Shown here one piece after another: positions 7,433 through 15,835 of a stretch of DNA of 17,647 nt (position 1 is its first letter; each line of letters begins with the position of its first letter). Under the pieces are notes generated by a model that did not search any database, had not been told where the DNA came from, and was given only the letters and a program-made list of their open reading frames with translations. The DNA comes from Planctomycetes bacterium UBA2386. Its GTDB lineage: Bacteria; Planctomycetota; UBA1135; UBA2386. The position numbers were made by a program, and so were the translations under genes. The DNA lies in contig DDSQ01000035.1 in assembly GCA_002343845.1 (NCBI GenBank), forward strand, positions 22,070-39,716, given 5' to 3'.

Positions 7433-8230
7433 ATGCAGACTGCCTGGCGGGATCTGGCGTTCGACGACGACGACGCGATCGCGTTGGTGGTGGCCGCGGG
7501 CGCGCACGGGGTCTACGTGCACAACGCGCTGGCCGCGCACGAGGGGCAGGGATTGTGGCGTGCGGGCCGCGACGCGGGGCTCGCGTGGGCAGGGCCGCGC
7601 GGCAACCTCGTGGTGGTCACCGGCGCCGAGCCCACGCCGGCCGTCGCCGAGCAGTGGGTGGCGGCGATCCTCGATGCGCGTTGGACCTGGCGCATCGCGA
7701 TGGGGCCGGCCGCCATCGTCGATCGCCTGCGGGAACGGCTGCCCGTGAAGGCTCTGGCCTGCCGCGACCAGGTCTACTACCGAGGCGACGCGGCGAGCGC
7801 CGCGCCGGGGTCTGGCGACGTGCGCAGTGCCGGGCCCGCGGACCGCAATGGCCTGATCCAGGCCTCGCTGCAGCTCAACCAGGCCGACCTCAACGTGGAT
7901 CCGGCGCGCGTCGATCGGCGCTGGTTGCGGGACGCGATCGACGAACGCATCGCCGCCGACGCGACGCGCGTGATCGGCGCGCCCGGGGCCGTGCGCTGCA
8001 AGCTCGACCTCGGCAGCGTGGGGCCGGGCGGGACGGTGATCGAAGGCGTGTTCACCTTCCCGCAGTTCCGCGGTCAGGGCCTGGCGACGGACCTCGTGGC
8101 GACCGTGCTGCACGAGATCCGCGGGCCCGCGATCCTGCACGTCGGCCGCCACAACCGGCCGGCTCGTGCCGCCTACGAACGAGCTGGCATGCAGGAAGTT
8201 GGCGGCTGCCGACTGCTGCTGCTGCCGTAG
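7433..8230 (+). CDS. GNAT-family N-acetyltransferase with DUF4081-like N-terminal half
   Basis: The 265-residue protein carries a GNAT acetyl-CoA-binding core in its C-terminal half: VIEGVFTFPQFRGQGLATDL with the pyrophosphate-loop pattern Q211-x-x-G214-x-G216, then a strand ILHVGRHN and the motif-B helix NRPARAAYERAGM (241-253). The N-terminal half contains HGVYVHNAL (25-33) and LAWAGPRGNLVVVTG (50-64), an arrangement similar to DUF4081-linked acetyltransferases; that second assignment is tentative. GNAT enzymes move an acetyl group from acetyl-CoA to an amine on a protein, peptide or small molecule, and nothing here shows the acceptor. It starts at an ATG with only a weak ribosome-binding site, 63 bases from the divergent small gene. 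Its stop lies six bases from the stop of the convergent lipoprotein gene. It is probably cytoplasmic. Confidence 0.75.
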   Translation: MQTAWRDLAFDDDDAIALVVAAGAHGVYVHNALAAHEGQGLWRAGRDAGLAWAGPRGNLVVVTGAEPTPAVAEQWVAAILDARWTWRIAMGPAAIVDRLRERLPVKALACRDQVYYRGDAASAAPGSGDVRSAGPADRNGLIQASLQLNQADLNVDPARVDRRWLRDAIDERIAADATRVIGAPGAVRCKLDLGSVGPGGTVIEGVFTFPQFRGQGLATDLVATVLHEIRGPAILHVGRHNRPARAAYERAGMQEVGGCRLLLLP

Positions 8231-8236
8231 CGGCGC

Positions 8237-9955
8237 TCAGTCGTCGACGAACACGCACGCGAGCTCGGGCGCGCGCAGCGGGTGGCGGCAGGTCTCGCGC
8301 ATGCGCAGCGTGCGCATCTCGGTGCGCAGCGTCTGCAGCAACTGGTTCGCCTCGGCGCGGGCCCCCGTGGCCGCAAGGCCTCGCGCCAGCAGCGCCTTGG
8401 TCATCGGCGAGTCGGCGAGCTGGGCGGCGCGCGTCAGCGCCTGCTGGCGGTCGGCGAGCTCGCCTCGCACTTCGTGCGCGAACGCCGCGAGCAGCAGGGC
8501 CCACGGGCTGTCGCCGCCGCCGGCGAGCATGCGTTCGACCGCTGGCAGCCGTTCGCGCGTGCGCTGCACGTCGCGCATGCCGCCGAGGAACGTGCAGACG
8601 TCGGCGATCGGTGTGCCGGCGTGCTGCGTCTGCACCGCGGCGAGCAGGCCCGGCAGGTCGTCGCCGCCGCCGAGGCGGATCAGCATGTCGCCCTGTTCGG
8701 CGAACTCGCCCGCGCGCACGGCCAGCGCCTGCGGGTGGCGTCCGAGCCACTGCAGCGCCGCGAGGATCGTGGCCCGCGCCGCGGCGGCTTCGCCGGCGAG
8801 CAGGGCCTGCGCGGCCTGCAGCCGCAGCACGTCGTAGAGCAGCGGTGCGTCGTCGGGGGCGGCCTGCGCGGCGTGCTCCGCGAGCAGCTCCCGCAGGGCT
8901 GCGGCCTGGCCGGACTCGTGCAGCGCGATCGCCTGCGGCAGCAACACCCAGGCGGCCGGCAGCCGCGCGGCGGCGCGCGCGAACGGCGGCCCGGCGGCGG
9001 CGGCGTCCCCGCTGCCGAGGCATGCCCAGCCGAGGTGGTAGTCGACGACCGGTTGGCCTTGGAGTCGTTCGCGCAGCGCCTCGAGCAGCGGGCGCGCCAG
9101 CGCGAACTCGCCGCGGAAGTCGTGCGCCAACGCCGCCGACAGCACCGGCTCGGGATCGTGCGGCCGTTCGCGGCGCGCGACGGTGGCCAGCGTCAGCAGT
9201 TCGGCGTCGCGTTGGCCGGCGGCGGCGGGTTCGGCGACCGCGCGGGCCAGCAGCAGCGTGCGCGCCAGGCGGTGGGCGGTCGTCGGCAACAGGCGGCCGG
9301 TGTAGCCGAGGGCTTCGCGCGCGATGCGGATCGCCGCGGCGGCGTCGCCGCGCAGCAGCGCGGTCGCGGCCAGCCCTTCGAGCACGAACGGCGCGCCGCC
9401 GTCGCGAGCCCGCGCGTCGCGCAGGGCACGTTCGGCGGTCGCAAAGCCCCCGTCGCCGAGCAGCGCGCGCGCATCGTCGACGGCGATCAGGACGCTGGGC
9501 AACCTCGACGTGCCGTCCGCGATCGGCAGCGGCGTCTGCACCGCTTCGCCGAGCGCGAGCCGCGCGCGCCACGCCAGATCGTCGATCGCCGCGGGCAGGT
9601 CGCCGCCGGCAAGGCGCGCGCCGGCGAGCAGGCGGATGCCGTCGGTCGTGCGCAGCGACGCGGCGAGAGCGTTGGCCGTGCGGTCGATCGCGAGCTCGAG
9701 CCGCGGCAGGTCCGCCGCGCCGTCGTCGGCGACGTCGAACGCGACGCTCTGCCGCAGCGCCTCGCGCCACCAGATCGCGGCGGCCCGGGTCTCGGCATCG
9801 TCGGGGCTCGCGGGGGCGAGCACGGCCCGGCAGCGCGTGCCCTCCGGCCAGCGCACGACGACCGGCACTTCGGGCGCCGGCTGTGGGGGCGGTGCTGCGT
9901 TCTGGCAGGCGGCGAACGCCGCGGCGAACGCGATCGCGAGGCGGTTCGTCGGCAC
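8237..9955 (-). CDS. TPR-like repeat lipoprotein, last gene of the PSD1 operon
   Basis: The GTG at 9955 lies two bases after the stop of the upstream DUF2231-cytochrome gene and gives a 572-residue protein with an export signal (R5, hydrophobic Ala-rich core, C17 in an imperfect lipobox FAAC). About residues 30-170 alternate strands and helices with a late LRTTDGIRLLAGARL block, reminiscent of TolB/FlgO-like domains placed before TPR repeats; this is tentative. From about 185 to the end are degenerate helix-turn-helix repeats rich in Ala and Leu, with pairs such as GDAAAAIRIAREALGY, VVDYHLGWACLGSGDAAAA and ALLARGLAATGARAEA, typical of tetratricopeptide solenoids. Such proteins usually scaffold other proteins, so binding to the other envelope products of the operon is plausible. 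The frame continues upstream through the preceding gene, but that is a shadow. No catalytic motif is seen. Confidence 0.75.
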   Translation of the reverse strand: MPTNRLAIAFAAAFAACQNAAPPPQPAPEVPVVVRWPEGTRCRAVLAPASPDDAETRAAAIWWREALRQSVAFDVADDGAADLPRLELAIDRTANALAASLRTTDGIRLLAGARLAGGDLPAAIDDLAWRARLALGEAVQTPLPIADGTSRLPSVLIAVDDARALLGDGGFATAERALRDARARDGGAPFVLEGLAATALLRGDAAAAIRIAREALGYTGRLLPTTAHRLARTLLLARAVAEPAAAGQRDAELLTLATVARRERPHDPEPVLSAALAHDFRGEFALARPLLEALRERLQGQPVVDYHLGWACLGSGDAAAAGPPFARAAARLPAAWVLLPQAIALHESGQAAALRELLAEHAAQAAPDDAPLLYDVLRLQAAQALLAGEAAAARATILAALQWLGRHPQALAVRAGEFAEQGDMLIRLGGGDDLPGLLAAVQTQHAGTPIADVCTFLGGMRDVQRTRERLPAVERMLAGGGDSPWALLLAAFAHEVRGELADRQQALTRAAQLADSPMTKALLARGLAATGARAEANQLLQTLRTEMRTLRMRETCRHPLRAPELACVFVDD

Positions 9956-9957
9956 GC

Positions 9958-10731
9958 TCAGAACGCCGCTCCGGCGGCGATCCAGGCGCGCAGGGCCTGC
10001 AGTTCGGCGGCGGTCGGCTGCGGCTTCTCCGCAGGCGGCATGTGGTCGTCGTGGTCGCTCGGCAGTTCGCAGCGCACGAGCAGCGGACTCTCGTCGGGCT
10101 TGCCGGGTACCAGCACGGCGCCGTTCTCGCCGCCCTTCTGGATGCCTTCGACGGTGGTCAGCAGCAGTTCGCCCTTCTGCTTGTCCTCGTTGTGGCAGCT
10201 CGTGCAGGTGCGTTCGAGCAGGGGGCGGATCGTGCGCTCGAACTCGCTGGCGGGAACGGCGGGCGTCGCGGCGACGTCGGGCTTCGGCGCGAGTTCGCGC
10301 AACGGTGCGAACAGGAAGTCGCGGCCGTGCGTCATCGTGCCGCCGAGGTGGCCGGCCGGCACCATCACGCCGAGCGCTGCCAGCAACACGACGCGGAACG
10401 GCGCGCGGCGCGACAGGCAGGCGAGGATCGCCGCCAGCACGCTCAGAGCGCCGAGCACGATGCCGGCGATCTTGTGCTGGCCGACGGTCTCGCCGTGGTA
10501 GTCGCCGTTGCCGGCGAGCACGAGGCCCGATGCCGTCGCCGCGGCCGCCGACAGCGCGCACAGCCAGGCCAGCGTCAGCACAGCGCCCCACGGCGTCGGC
10601 CGGCGCAGCAGCGCGCTGCCGAACTCGAGCACCGCGATCGCCGGCAGGATGCCGAGCGGGGCGTGCAGCAGCACCGGATGGGCCCGGCCGAAGACCACGA
10701 GCCACGGCGACGGATCGTCGAGGAGCAGCAC
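9958..10731 (-). CDS. DUF2231 membrane domain fused to a PSCyt1-like c-type cytochrome domain
   Basis: The 257-residue protein starts with four hydrophobic segments (about 18-36, 47-73, 88-105, 112-128). Histidines characteristic of DUF2231 sit in the first, in AHPVLLHAPLG (H18, H23), with others at H86 and H128. After a short linker it ends in a planctomycete-type cytochrome c domain: FERTIRPLLERTCTSCHNE with the heme motif C176-x-x-C179-H180, then GIQKGGENGAVLVPGKPDES, a possible axial ligand Met231 in HMPP, and a closing RAWIAAGAAF. The heme domain should face the periplasm; the membrane part may carry heme b through its histidines, but that is inference. The GTG at 10731 is four bases after the DUF1501 stop and two bases separate its own stop from the next gene, so all are in one operon. 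It may pass electrons between the membrane and the PSD1/DUF1501 proteins. Confidence 0.85.
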   Translation of the reverse strand: MLLLDDPSPWLVVFGRAHPVLLHAPLGILPAIAVLEFGSALLRRPTPWGAVLTLAWLCALSAAAATASGLVLAGNGDYHGETVGQHKIAGIVLGALSVLAAILACLSRRAPFRVVLLAALGVMVPAGHLGGTMTHGRDFLFAPLRELAPKPDVAATPAVPASEFERTIRPLLERTCTSCHNEDKQKGELLLTTVEGIQKGGENGAVLVPGKPDESPLLVRCELPSDHDDHMPPAEKPQPTAAELQALRAWIAAGAAF

Positions 10732-10735
10732 GGCG

Positions 10736-12193
10736 TCAGGCTAGCAGTTGCCGCACCACGTGTCCGTGCACATCCGTGAGCCGGTAGTCGCGGCCCTGGT
10801 GGCGGAACACCAAGCGTTGGTGGTCGAAGCCCAGCAAGTGCAGCATCGTCGCGTGCAGGTCGTGCATCGACACCGGATCGCGCACGATGTTGTAGCCGAG
10901 TTCGCAGGTCTCGCCGTGCACGGTGCCCGCGCGCACGCCGCCGCCGGCCATCCACATCGTGAAGCAGCGTGGATGGTGGTCGCGGCCGTAGTTGTCCTTG
11001 GCGAGCCCGCCCTGGCTGTAGACGGTTCGGCCGAACTCGCCGCCCCAGACGACCAGCGTGTCCTCGAGCATGCCGCGCTGCCGCAGGTCGGTCAGCAGCG
11101 CCGCGATCGGCCGGTCGACGGCGCGGCACTGGTCGCGCATCTCCTTGGGCAGGTTGCCGTGCTGGTCCCAGCCGCGCATGTAGAGCTGCACGAAGCGCAC
11201 GCCCCGTTCGCAGAGGCGACGCGCCAGGACGCAGCTGCTGGCGAAGGTCCCCGGCTGTTTGCCCTCGTCGCCGTAGAGCGCCCATGTCGATGCGGGTTCG
11301 TTGCCCAGGTCGACCAGTTCGGGCACCGAGGTCTGCATGCGGAACGCGAGTTCCTGCTGCGCGATGCGCGCTTCGATCTCGGGGTCGAGCGCTCGTGCGT
11401 GCTCGGCGCGTGCGAACGACGTCACCAGGTCGAGCATCGCCCGGCGGTCGGCGCGCGACACGCCCGGCGGATCGCGCAGGAACAGCACCGGGTCGCCGCT
11501 GCTGCGCAGCTTGCAGCCCTGGTGCTCGCTCGGCAGGAAGCCGTTGCCCCAGAACCGCGCCGCGAGCGCCTGCATGTTGCCGAAGCCCTGCGTGATCAAC
11601 ACCACGAAGGCCGGCAGGTCGCGGTTCTCGCTGCCAAGGCCGTAGCTGGCCCAGGAGCCGATGCTGGGACGGCCCGGCTGCTGGTGGCCGGTCTGCACGA
11701 AGGTGATCGCCGGTTCGTGGTTGATCGCCTCGGTGTGCATCGAGCGAACGATGCACAGTTCGTGCGCGACGGTGCCGAGGTGCGGCATCAGTTCGCTGAT
11801 CCAGGCGCCGTCACCGCCGTTGTCGTGGCGCGTGAAGCGGAACATCGACGGCGCGATCGGGAAGCGCTGCTGGCCCGAGGTCATGCCGGTCAGCCGCTGG
11901 CCGCCGCGCACCGAGTCGGGCAGGTCCTTGTCGTACCACCGGCCGAGGTCGGGCTTGTGGTCGAACAGGTCGAGCTGGCTCGGCCCGCCTTCCATGTGCA
12001 GGTAGATGACGCGCGTGGCGCGCGGCGCGAAGTGGGGGCCGCGGCGGTGGGCATCGTCGCCGACTGCCCGCAGCGCGGCGGGTGCGTTCGCGGCCGCGAA
12101 CGCGGTCGTGCCGAGCATCGCCGACAGACCGGTCGCCGAGCGATGCAGGAAACGGCGGCGCGTCAGCGCCATCGGGTCGTCGATCGGTTCCAT
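10736..12193 (-). CDS. DUF1501 family protein, Tat-exported
   Basis: The 485-residue protein starts with a twin-arginine signal (T11-R12-R13-R14-F15-L16, hydrophobic stretch to about 40), so it is probably exported folded. Family blocks follow in order: VIYLHMEGGPSQLDLFDHKP (62-81), HEPAITFVQTGHQQPGRPSI (159-178), GWDQHGN (341-347), WGGEFGRT (383-390) and GRDHHP (403-408). DUF1501 proteins fall in the alkaline phosphatase/sulfatase superfamily and usually lie beside PSD1-type cytochrome genes in planctomycetes; the reaction is unproven, with hydrolysis or modification of sulfated or phosphorylated substrates only a possibility. The ATG at 12193 lies one base after the stop of the PSD1 gene (TGACATG), which fixes the start; a longer frame would run back into that gene. 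Length is normal for the family. Confidence 0.93.
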   Translation of the reverse strand: MEPIDDPMALTRRRFLHRSATGLSAMLGTTAFAAANAPAALRAVGDDAHRRGPHFAPRATRVIYLHMEGGPSQLDLFDHKPDLGRWYDKDLPDSVRGGQRLTGMTSGQQRFPIAPSMFRFTRHDNGGDGAWISELMPHLGTVAHELCIVRSMHTEAINHEPAITFVQTGHQQPGRPSIGSWASYGLGSENRDLPAFVVLITQGFGNMQALAARFWGNGFLPSEHQGCKLRSSGDPVLFLRDPPGVSRADRRAMLDLVTSFARAEHARALDPEIEARIAQQELAFRMQTSVPELVDLGNEPASTWALYGDEGKQPGTFASSCVLARRLCERGVRFVQLYMRGWDQHGNLPKEMRDQCRAVDRPIAALLTDLRQRGMLEDTLVVWGGEFGRTVYSQGGLAKDNYGRDHHPRCFTMWMAGGGVRAGTVHGETCELGYNIVRDPVSMHDLHATMLHLLGFDHQRLVFRHQGRDYRLTDVHGHVVRQLLA

Positions 12194-12194
12194 G

Positions 12195-15100
12195 TCAGTC
12201 GATGCAGAGGGTGGCGTCGAGGTTGAGGAACGCACTGGCGATCACCGTGAACGCGGCCGTCTCGACCGGCGCCGCCGCGCTGCGCGGTGCGACGCCGACG
12301 GCGAGCAGGGCCTCGGCATCGGCGGGGGCTGCGCCGTAGCGCTGGCGCAGCGTCGCGAGCAAGGTCCGGGCGTCGGCGAGGGCGGCGGCGCCGAGCGGTT
12401 CGCCCGTGCATGCCGTGAACATGGCCTGCAAGCGCGCATCGTCGTCGCCAGGAGCCGCGAGCGTTCGTTGGGCCAGGGCGCGCGCCGCTTCGACGAACTG
12501 CTCGTCGTTCCACAACACCAGCGCCTGCAGCGGCGTGTTCGTCGTGGAGCGTCGGATGGTGCAGAACTCGCGGGTCGGTGCGTCGAGCATCAGCAGGCTC
12601 GGCGGCGGGCAGGCGCGCTTCCAGTAGGTGTAGAGGCTGCGGCGCCAGAGCTCGTCGCCCTGGCCGCGCACGAAGACGCGCGTGTTCGACTGCGTCATCG
12701 CTACCTCCTGCCACAGCCCGTCGGGCTGGTAGGGCTTCACGCTCGGACCGAACGACCGTTCGACCAGGATGCCGCCGACGTAGAGCGCCTGGTCGCGGAT
12801 CGCCTCGGCGGTCTGGCGCCGGCGCGGGAACCAGGCCAGGTGCCGGTTCTGCGGATCGCTGGCCGCCGCGGCGGGCGGCATCCGGCTCGTGCTGCGGAAC
12901 GCTTCGCTGGTCACCAACAAGGTGAGCAGCTTGCGCACGCTGTGGCCGTTGTCGCGCAGTTGCAGCGCCAGCCAGTCGAGCAGTTCGGGATGGCTCGGCC
13001 ATTCCCCCTGCAGGCCGAAGTCCTCGCTGGTGCGCACGATGCCGTGGCCGAACACGAACTCCCACAGGCGGTTGGCCTGCACGCGCAGCAGCAGCGGGTT
13101 CTGCGCCGACACCAGCCAACGCGCGAGCCCGAGCCGGTTGCTCTCGGCCCCGGGCGGCAGCGTGCCGAAGATCGCCGGCAACTCGCGCGCGACGGGGCGC
13201 GCCGGGTCGGGCTTGTCGTACTCGCCGCGCGTGAGCACGAACGTCGGCCGGGGCTGCGCCGCCTCCTGCATCACCATCGCGCGCGGGATCGCCGCGGCGA
13301 GCGCGGCGAGTTGCTGGCGGAGTTCGGCGACGCGCGCCTGCCGGGCTTGCTGCTGCGGGGAGAAGCGCAGCCGCCATGCCGCGCGGATGCGGTCGCGCAG
13401 GGCTTCGTCCGAAGCTGCGTCCGGCAGCGCCAGCAGCCGCAGGTCGCCGTGCAGTTCGTCCGTGCGGGGCACGTGGCGGAGCGCGAAGCCGCCCTGGCCG
13501 CCGGTGTTGACGACCTTGAGCACGAGCACGCTCGGCCCGGCCGGCAGGTCGAACTCGGCCTGGTCCTGGTCGGGGCCCACGGCGCGGTCGATGCGCCGTT
13601 CGGCGACCTGCGCGCCGTTGCAGAACAGCTGGAAGCCGTCGTCGCTGCCGAGTGACGCCTGGACGCGCCGGGCGTCGGGCGCGTGCACGCGCTGCGCCAC
13701 GTAGACGACGTTGCGGCCGTCGGGGAGAGCGTTCGGCCGATCGTGCCGCAGGTCGTCGTCGAAGCGCCAGGCGCGCTGGCCCCAGCGTTGCCGGGTGTCG
13801 ATCGTGACCACGGCCTCGGGCCCGTGGTTCTGCGCGTAGAGGTCGGCGGTTGCGTCGGCGAACGGGCCGACGGTGTGGAAGCCGCTGGCGGCGATCGGCA
13901 AAGCCGTCAGCAAGGCCTCGGGGACGTCGCCGATTGCGAACTGGACGCGGCCGAAGGTGTGCTGCGCGTAGGGCGAGTCGTACTCGAGCGTGACGCGCAG
14001 TTCGAACGGCTGCTCGCCGCCGAACGGTTCGCGCGCGAACAGCACGGCGCGCGCCGGCCGCGGCGCCGCCAGATGCGCACCGACCGCCCAGCCGACGCGA
14101 TCGTCGGCGAACACGTTGGTGACCACGAAGTCGCCGTTCTGCTGTTCGACGTCGGCGAGCGCGTGGCCGAAAGGCACGGGTATCCACGTTGCATTCGCGT
14201 CGGCGCGCACCTCGAGCCGCAGGTGCTGGAGCACGGCGTTGCCGTTGGGCGCGCGGCCGACCTTGCCGTCGGGTTGGTCCGCGTGCGGCAGTGCGGTCAG
14301 CGCGAGCGCGCGGAAGCGGCCCGCCGGGACCCGCAGCACGACGACGTGCTCGTCGCGGTCCGGGTTGTTGCCGGTGGCGACGACGACGCCGCCTTCGTCG
14401 ATGCGCAGTGTGGCACCGTGCTTCGACTCGGCGGCCGTGACTTCGGGCGAGCGCCACGCGATCGCGCGAGATGCATGCACGCGCTGGAAGTCGTCGTAGG
14501 CGGCGAGCTCCGGCGGCGTCCAGGTGCGTTCTTCGGCTTCGGCCGCGGCGAGCTGCTGCTCGAGTTGCTGCTGCTGCGTCTGCTGCGCGGACGTCGGCAC
14601 CATCAGGAACGGTTCGAGAGCCCGATTGCTGTCCGGAACCTGCGAGTAGAGGCCGGGTTCCTGGTTGCTGTTGAAGAACGAGAACAGCCGGAAGTAGTCC
14701 TGCTGGCTGATCGGGTCGAACTTGTGGTCGTGGCAGCGCGCGCACTGCAGCGTGAGCCCGAGGAACACGCTGCCGACCGTGGCCGTGCGTTCGGCCGCGT
14801 ACTCGACGCGGTACTCCTCGTCGATGGCGCCGCCTTCGTCGGTGGTGACGTGGTTGCGCAGGAAGCCGGTGGCGATCTTCTGCGCGGTCGTCGCGTCCGG
14901 CAGCAGGTCGCCCGCGATCTGCTCGAGCACGAACTCGTCGAACGGCTTGTCGTCGCGCAAGGCGGCGATCAGCCAGTCGCGCCAGGCCCACGCCTGGCGG
15001 CCGGCGTCCATGTGGATGCCGCTGGTGTCGGCGTAGCGACCGGCGTCGAGCCAGAGGCCAGCGAGGTGCTCGGCGTGCCGCGTGCGGTAGGGCTCTTCGC

Positions 15101-15767
15101 CGAGCAGGCGCTCGACGAGGCGCTCGTAGGCGTCGGGTCGGTCGTCGGCGGTGAAGGCGGAGAGTTCGGCGGGCGTGGGCGGCAGGCCGGTGAGCACGAG
15201 GAACGCGCGCCGGGCCTGCGTCGCGGCATCGGCGCGCGGCGACGGCGTGATGCCGGCGCGTCGTCGCGCGTCCTGCAAAAACCGGTCGACCGGATGCGCA
15301 ACGTCGTCGACCGCGGGAATGGTCTGCGGTTTCGGCGCCACGAACGACCAGTGCGCCTCGTACTCGGCGCCGGCGGCGATCCAGCGGCGCAGCACGGCTT
15401 GTTCGTCGCTGGTCAGGGCGGGCTTGCCGCTCGTGACCGGCGGCATGCGCTCGCTGACGTCCGGATGCGCGACGCGCTGCAGCAGCATGCTCCGATCCGG
15501 ATCGCCGGGCACGATCGCCGCACCGCCGTCGCGAGCGGCCAGCGCGTCGTCGCGCACGTCGAGGCGCAGGCCCGCTTCGCGCGTGCCGGCGTCGGGACCG
15601 TGGCAGCGAAAGCACCGGTCGGACAGGATCGGCCGCACGTCGCGGCCGTAGCGCGGCGCGGACTCTTGCGCAGTCGCCAGCGGCGAACACGCGAGCAGGA
15701 GGAGCAGGCCGGACAGCAGGGACGTCGGCGGCATGGCAGCGGTGGGGCGACCGAAGTCGCGGATCAT
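12195..15767 (-). CDS. PSD1-type protein: PSCyt1 cytochrome, DUF1549 and DUF1553 domains
   Basis: From the ATG at 15767 the protein has 1190 residues, with a signal peptide ending near TAQ (32-34). It then has a PSCyt1 cytochrome domain with heme motif C52-x-x-C55-H56 and MPP (108-110). DUF1549 (about 155-370) carries WLDAGRYADTSG and a second heme-like motif, C342-A-R-C345-H346 in LQCARCHDHKFDPI. A Gln-rich helix (about 393-412) follows. The middle region (about 430-780) is mostly beta in pattern, with GSDDGFQLFCNG (708-719) like a PA14 or carbohydrate-binding module. DUF1553 (about 870-1110) includes RVQANRLWEFVFGHG, FGLQGEWPSHPELLDWLA and RRSTTNTPLQALVLWND. Family members are thought to take part in polymer breakdown or envelope electron transfer, without direct proof. 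Other starts (GTG 15791, ATG 15734) are possible; 15767 gives a basic n-region. It heads a four-gene operon. Confidence 0.93.
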   Translation of the reverse strand: MIRDFGRPTAAMPPTSLLSGLLLLLACSPLATAQESAPRYGRDVRPILSDRCFRCHGPDAGTREAGLRLDVRDDALAARDGGAAIVPGDPDRSMLLQRVAHPDVSERMPPVTSGKPALTSDEQAVLRRWIAAGAEYEAHWSFVAPKPQTIPAVDDVAHPVDRFLQDARRRAGITPSPRADAATQARRAFLVLTGLPPTPAELSAFTADDRPDAYERLVERLLGEEPYRTRHAEHLAGLWLDAGRYADTSGIHMDAGRQAWAWRDWLIAALRDDKPFDEFVLEQIAGDLLPDATTAQKIATGFLRNHVTTDEGGAIDEEYRVEYAAERTATVGSVFLGLTLQCARCHDHKFDPISQQDYFRLFSFFNSNQEPGLYSQVPDSNRALEPFLMVPTSAQQTQQQQLEQQLAAAEAEERTWTPPELAAYDDFQRVHASRAIAWRSPEVTAAESKHGATLRIDEGGVVVATGNNPDRDEHVVVLRVPAGRFRALALTALPHADQPDGKVGRAPNGNAVLQHLRLEVRADANATWIPVPFGHALADVEQQNGDFVVTNVFADDRVGWAVGAHLAAPRPARAVLFAREPFGGEQPFELRVTLEYDSPYAQHTFGRVQFAIGDVPEALLTALPIAASGFHTVGPFADATADLYAQNHGPEAVVTIDTRQRWGQRAWRFDDDLRHDRPNALPDGRNVVYVAQRVHAPDARRVQASLGSDDGFQLFCNGAQVAERRIDRAVGPDQDQAEFDLPAGPSVLVLKVVNTGGQGGFALRHVPRTDELHGDLRLLALPDAASDEALRDRIRAAWRLRFSPQQQARQARVAELRQQLAALAAAIPRAMVMQEAAQPRPTFVLTRGEYDKPDPARPVARELPAIFGTLPPGAESNRLGLARWLVSAQNPLLLRVQANRLWEFVFGHGIVRTSEDFGLQGEWPSHPELLDWLALQLRDNGHSVRKLLTLLVTSEAFRSTSRMPPAAAASDPQNRHLAWFPRRRQTAEAIRDQALYVGGILVERSFGPSVKPYQPDGLWQEVAMTQSNTRVFVRGQGDELWRRSLYTYWKRACPPPSLLMLDAPTREFCTIRRSTTNTPLQALVLWNDEQFVEAARALAQRTLAAPGDDDARLQAMFTACTGEPLGAAALADARTLLATLRQRYGAAPADAEALLAVGVAPRSAAAPVETAAFTVIASAFLNLDATLCID

Positions 15768-15835
15768 GCGCGCGCTGCGTTCGAGTGTCACCCGGGGGCG
15801 TCGTTCTTTCGGCGGCCGGCGGCATGATGGCGGCG

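Noticed and set aside
9956..10705. Upstream extension of the TPR-like lipoprotein frame
   Set aside because: It lies in another frame of the DUF2231-cytochrome gene. The GTG at 9955 follows that gene's stop and begins an export signal.
7240..10779. Long plus-strand open frame of 1179 codons
   Set aside because: It runs over the GNAT gene and antisense to the two operon genes. Its translation is Arg/Ala/Gly-rich with no domain, as expected from high-GC shadow frames.
14521..14600. Short CTG/CTC-rich repeat as a possible tandem repeat element
   Set aside because: It encodes the Gln-rich helix of the PSD1-type protein on the minus strand and is not a separate DNA repeat.
13683..15827. Plus-strand open frame of 714 codons
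   Set aside because: It is antisense to the PSD1-type gene, which has clear domains and heme motifs. The translation has no recognisable motif.
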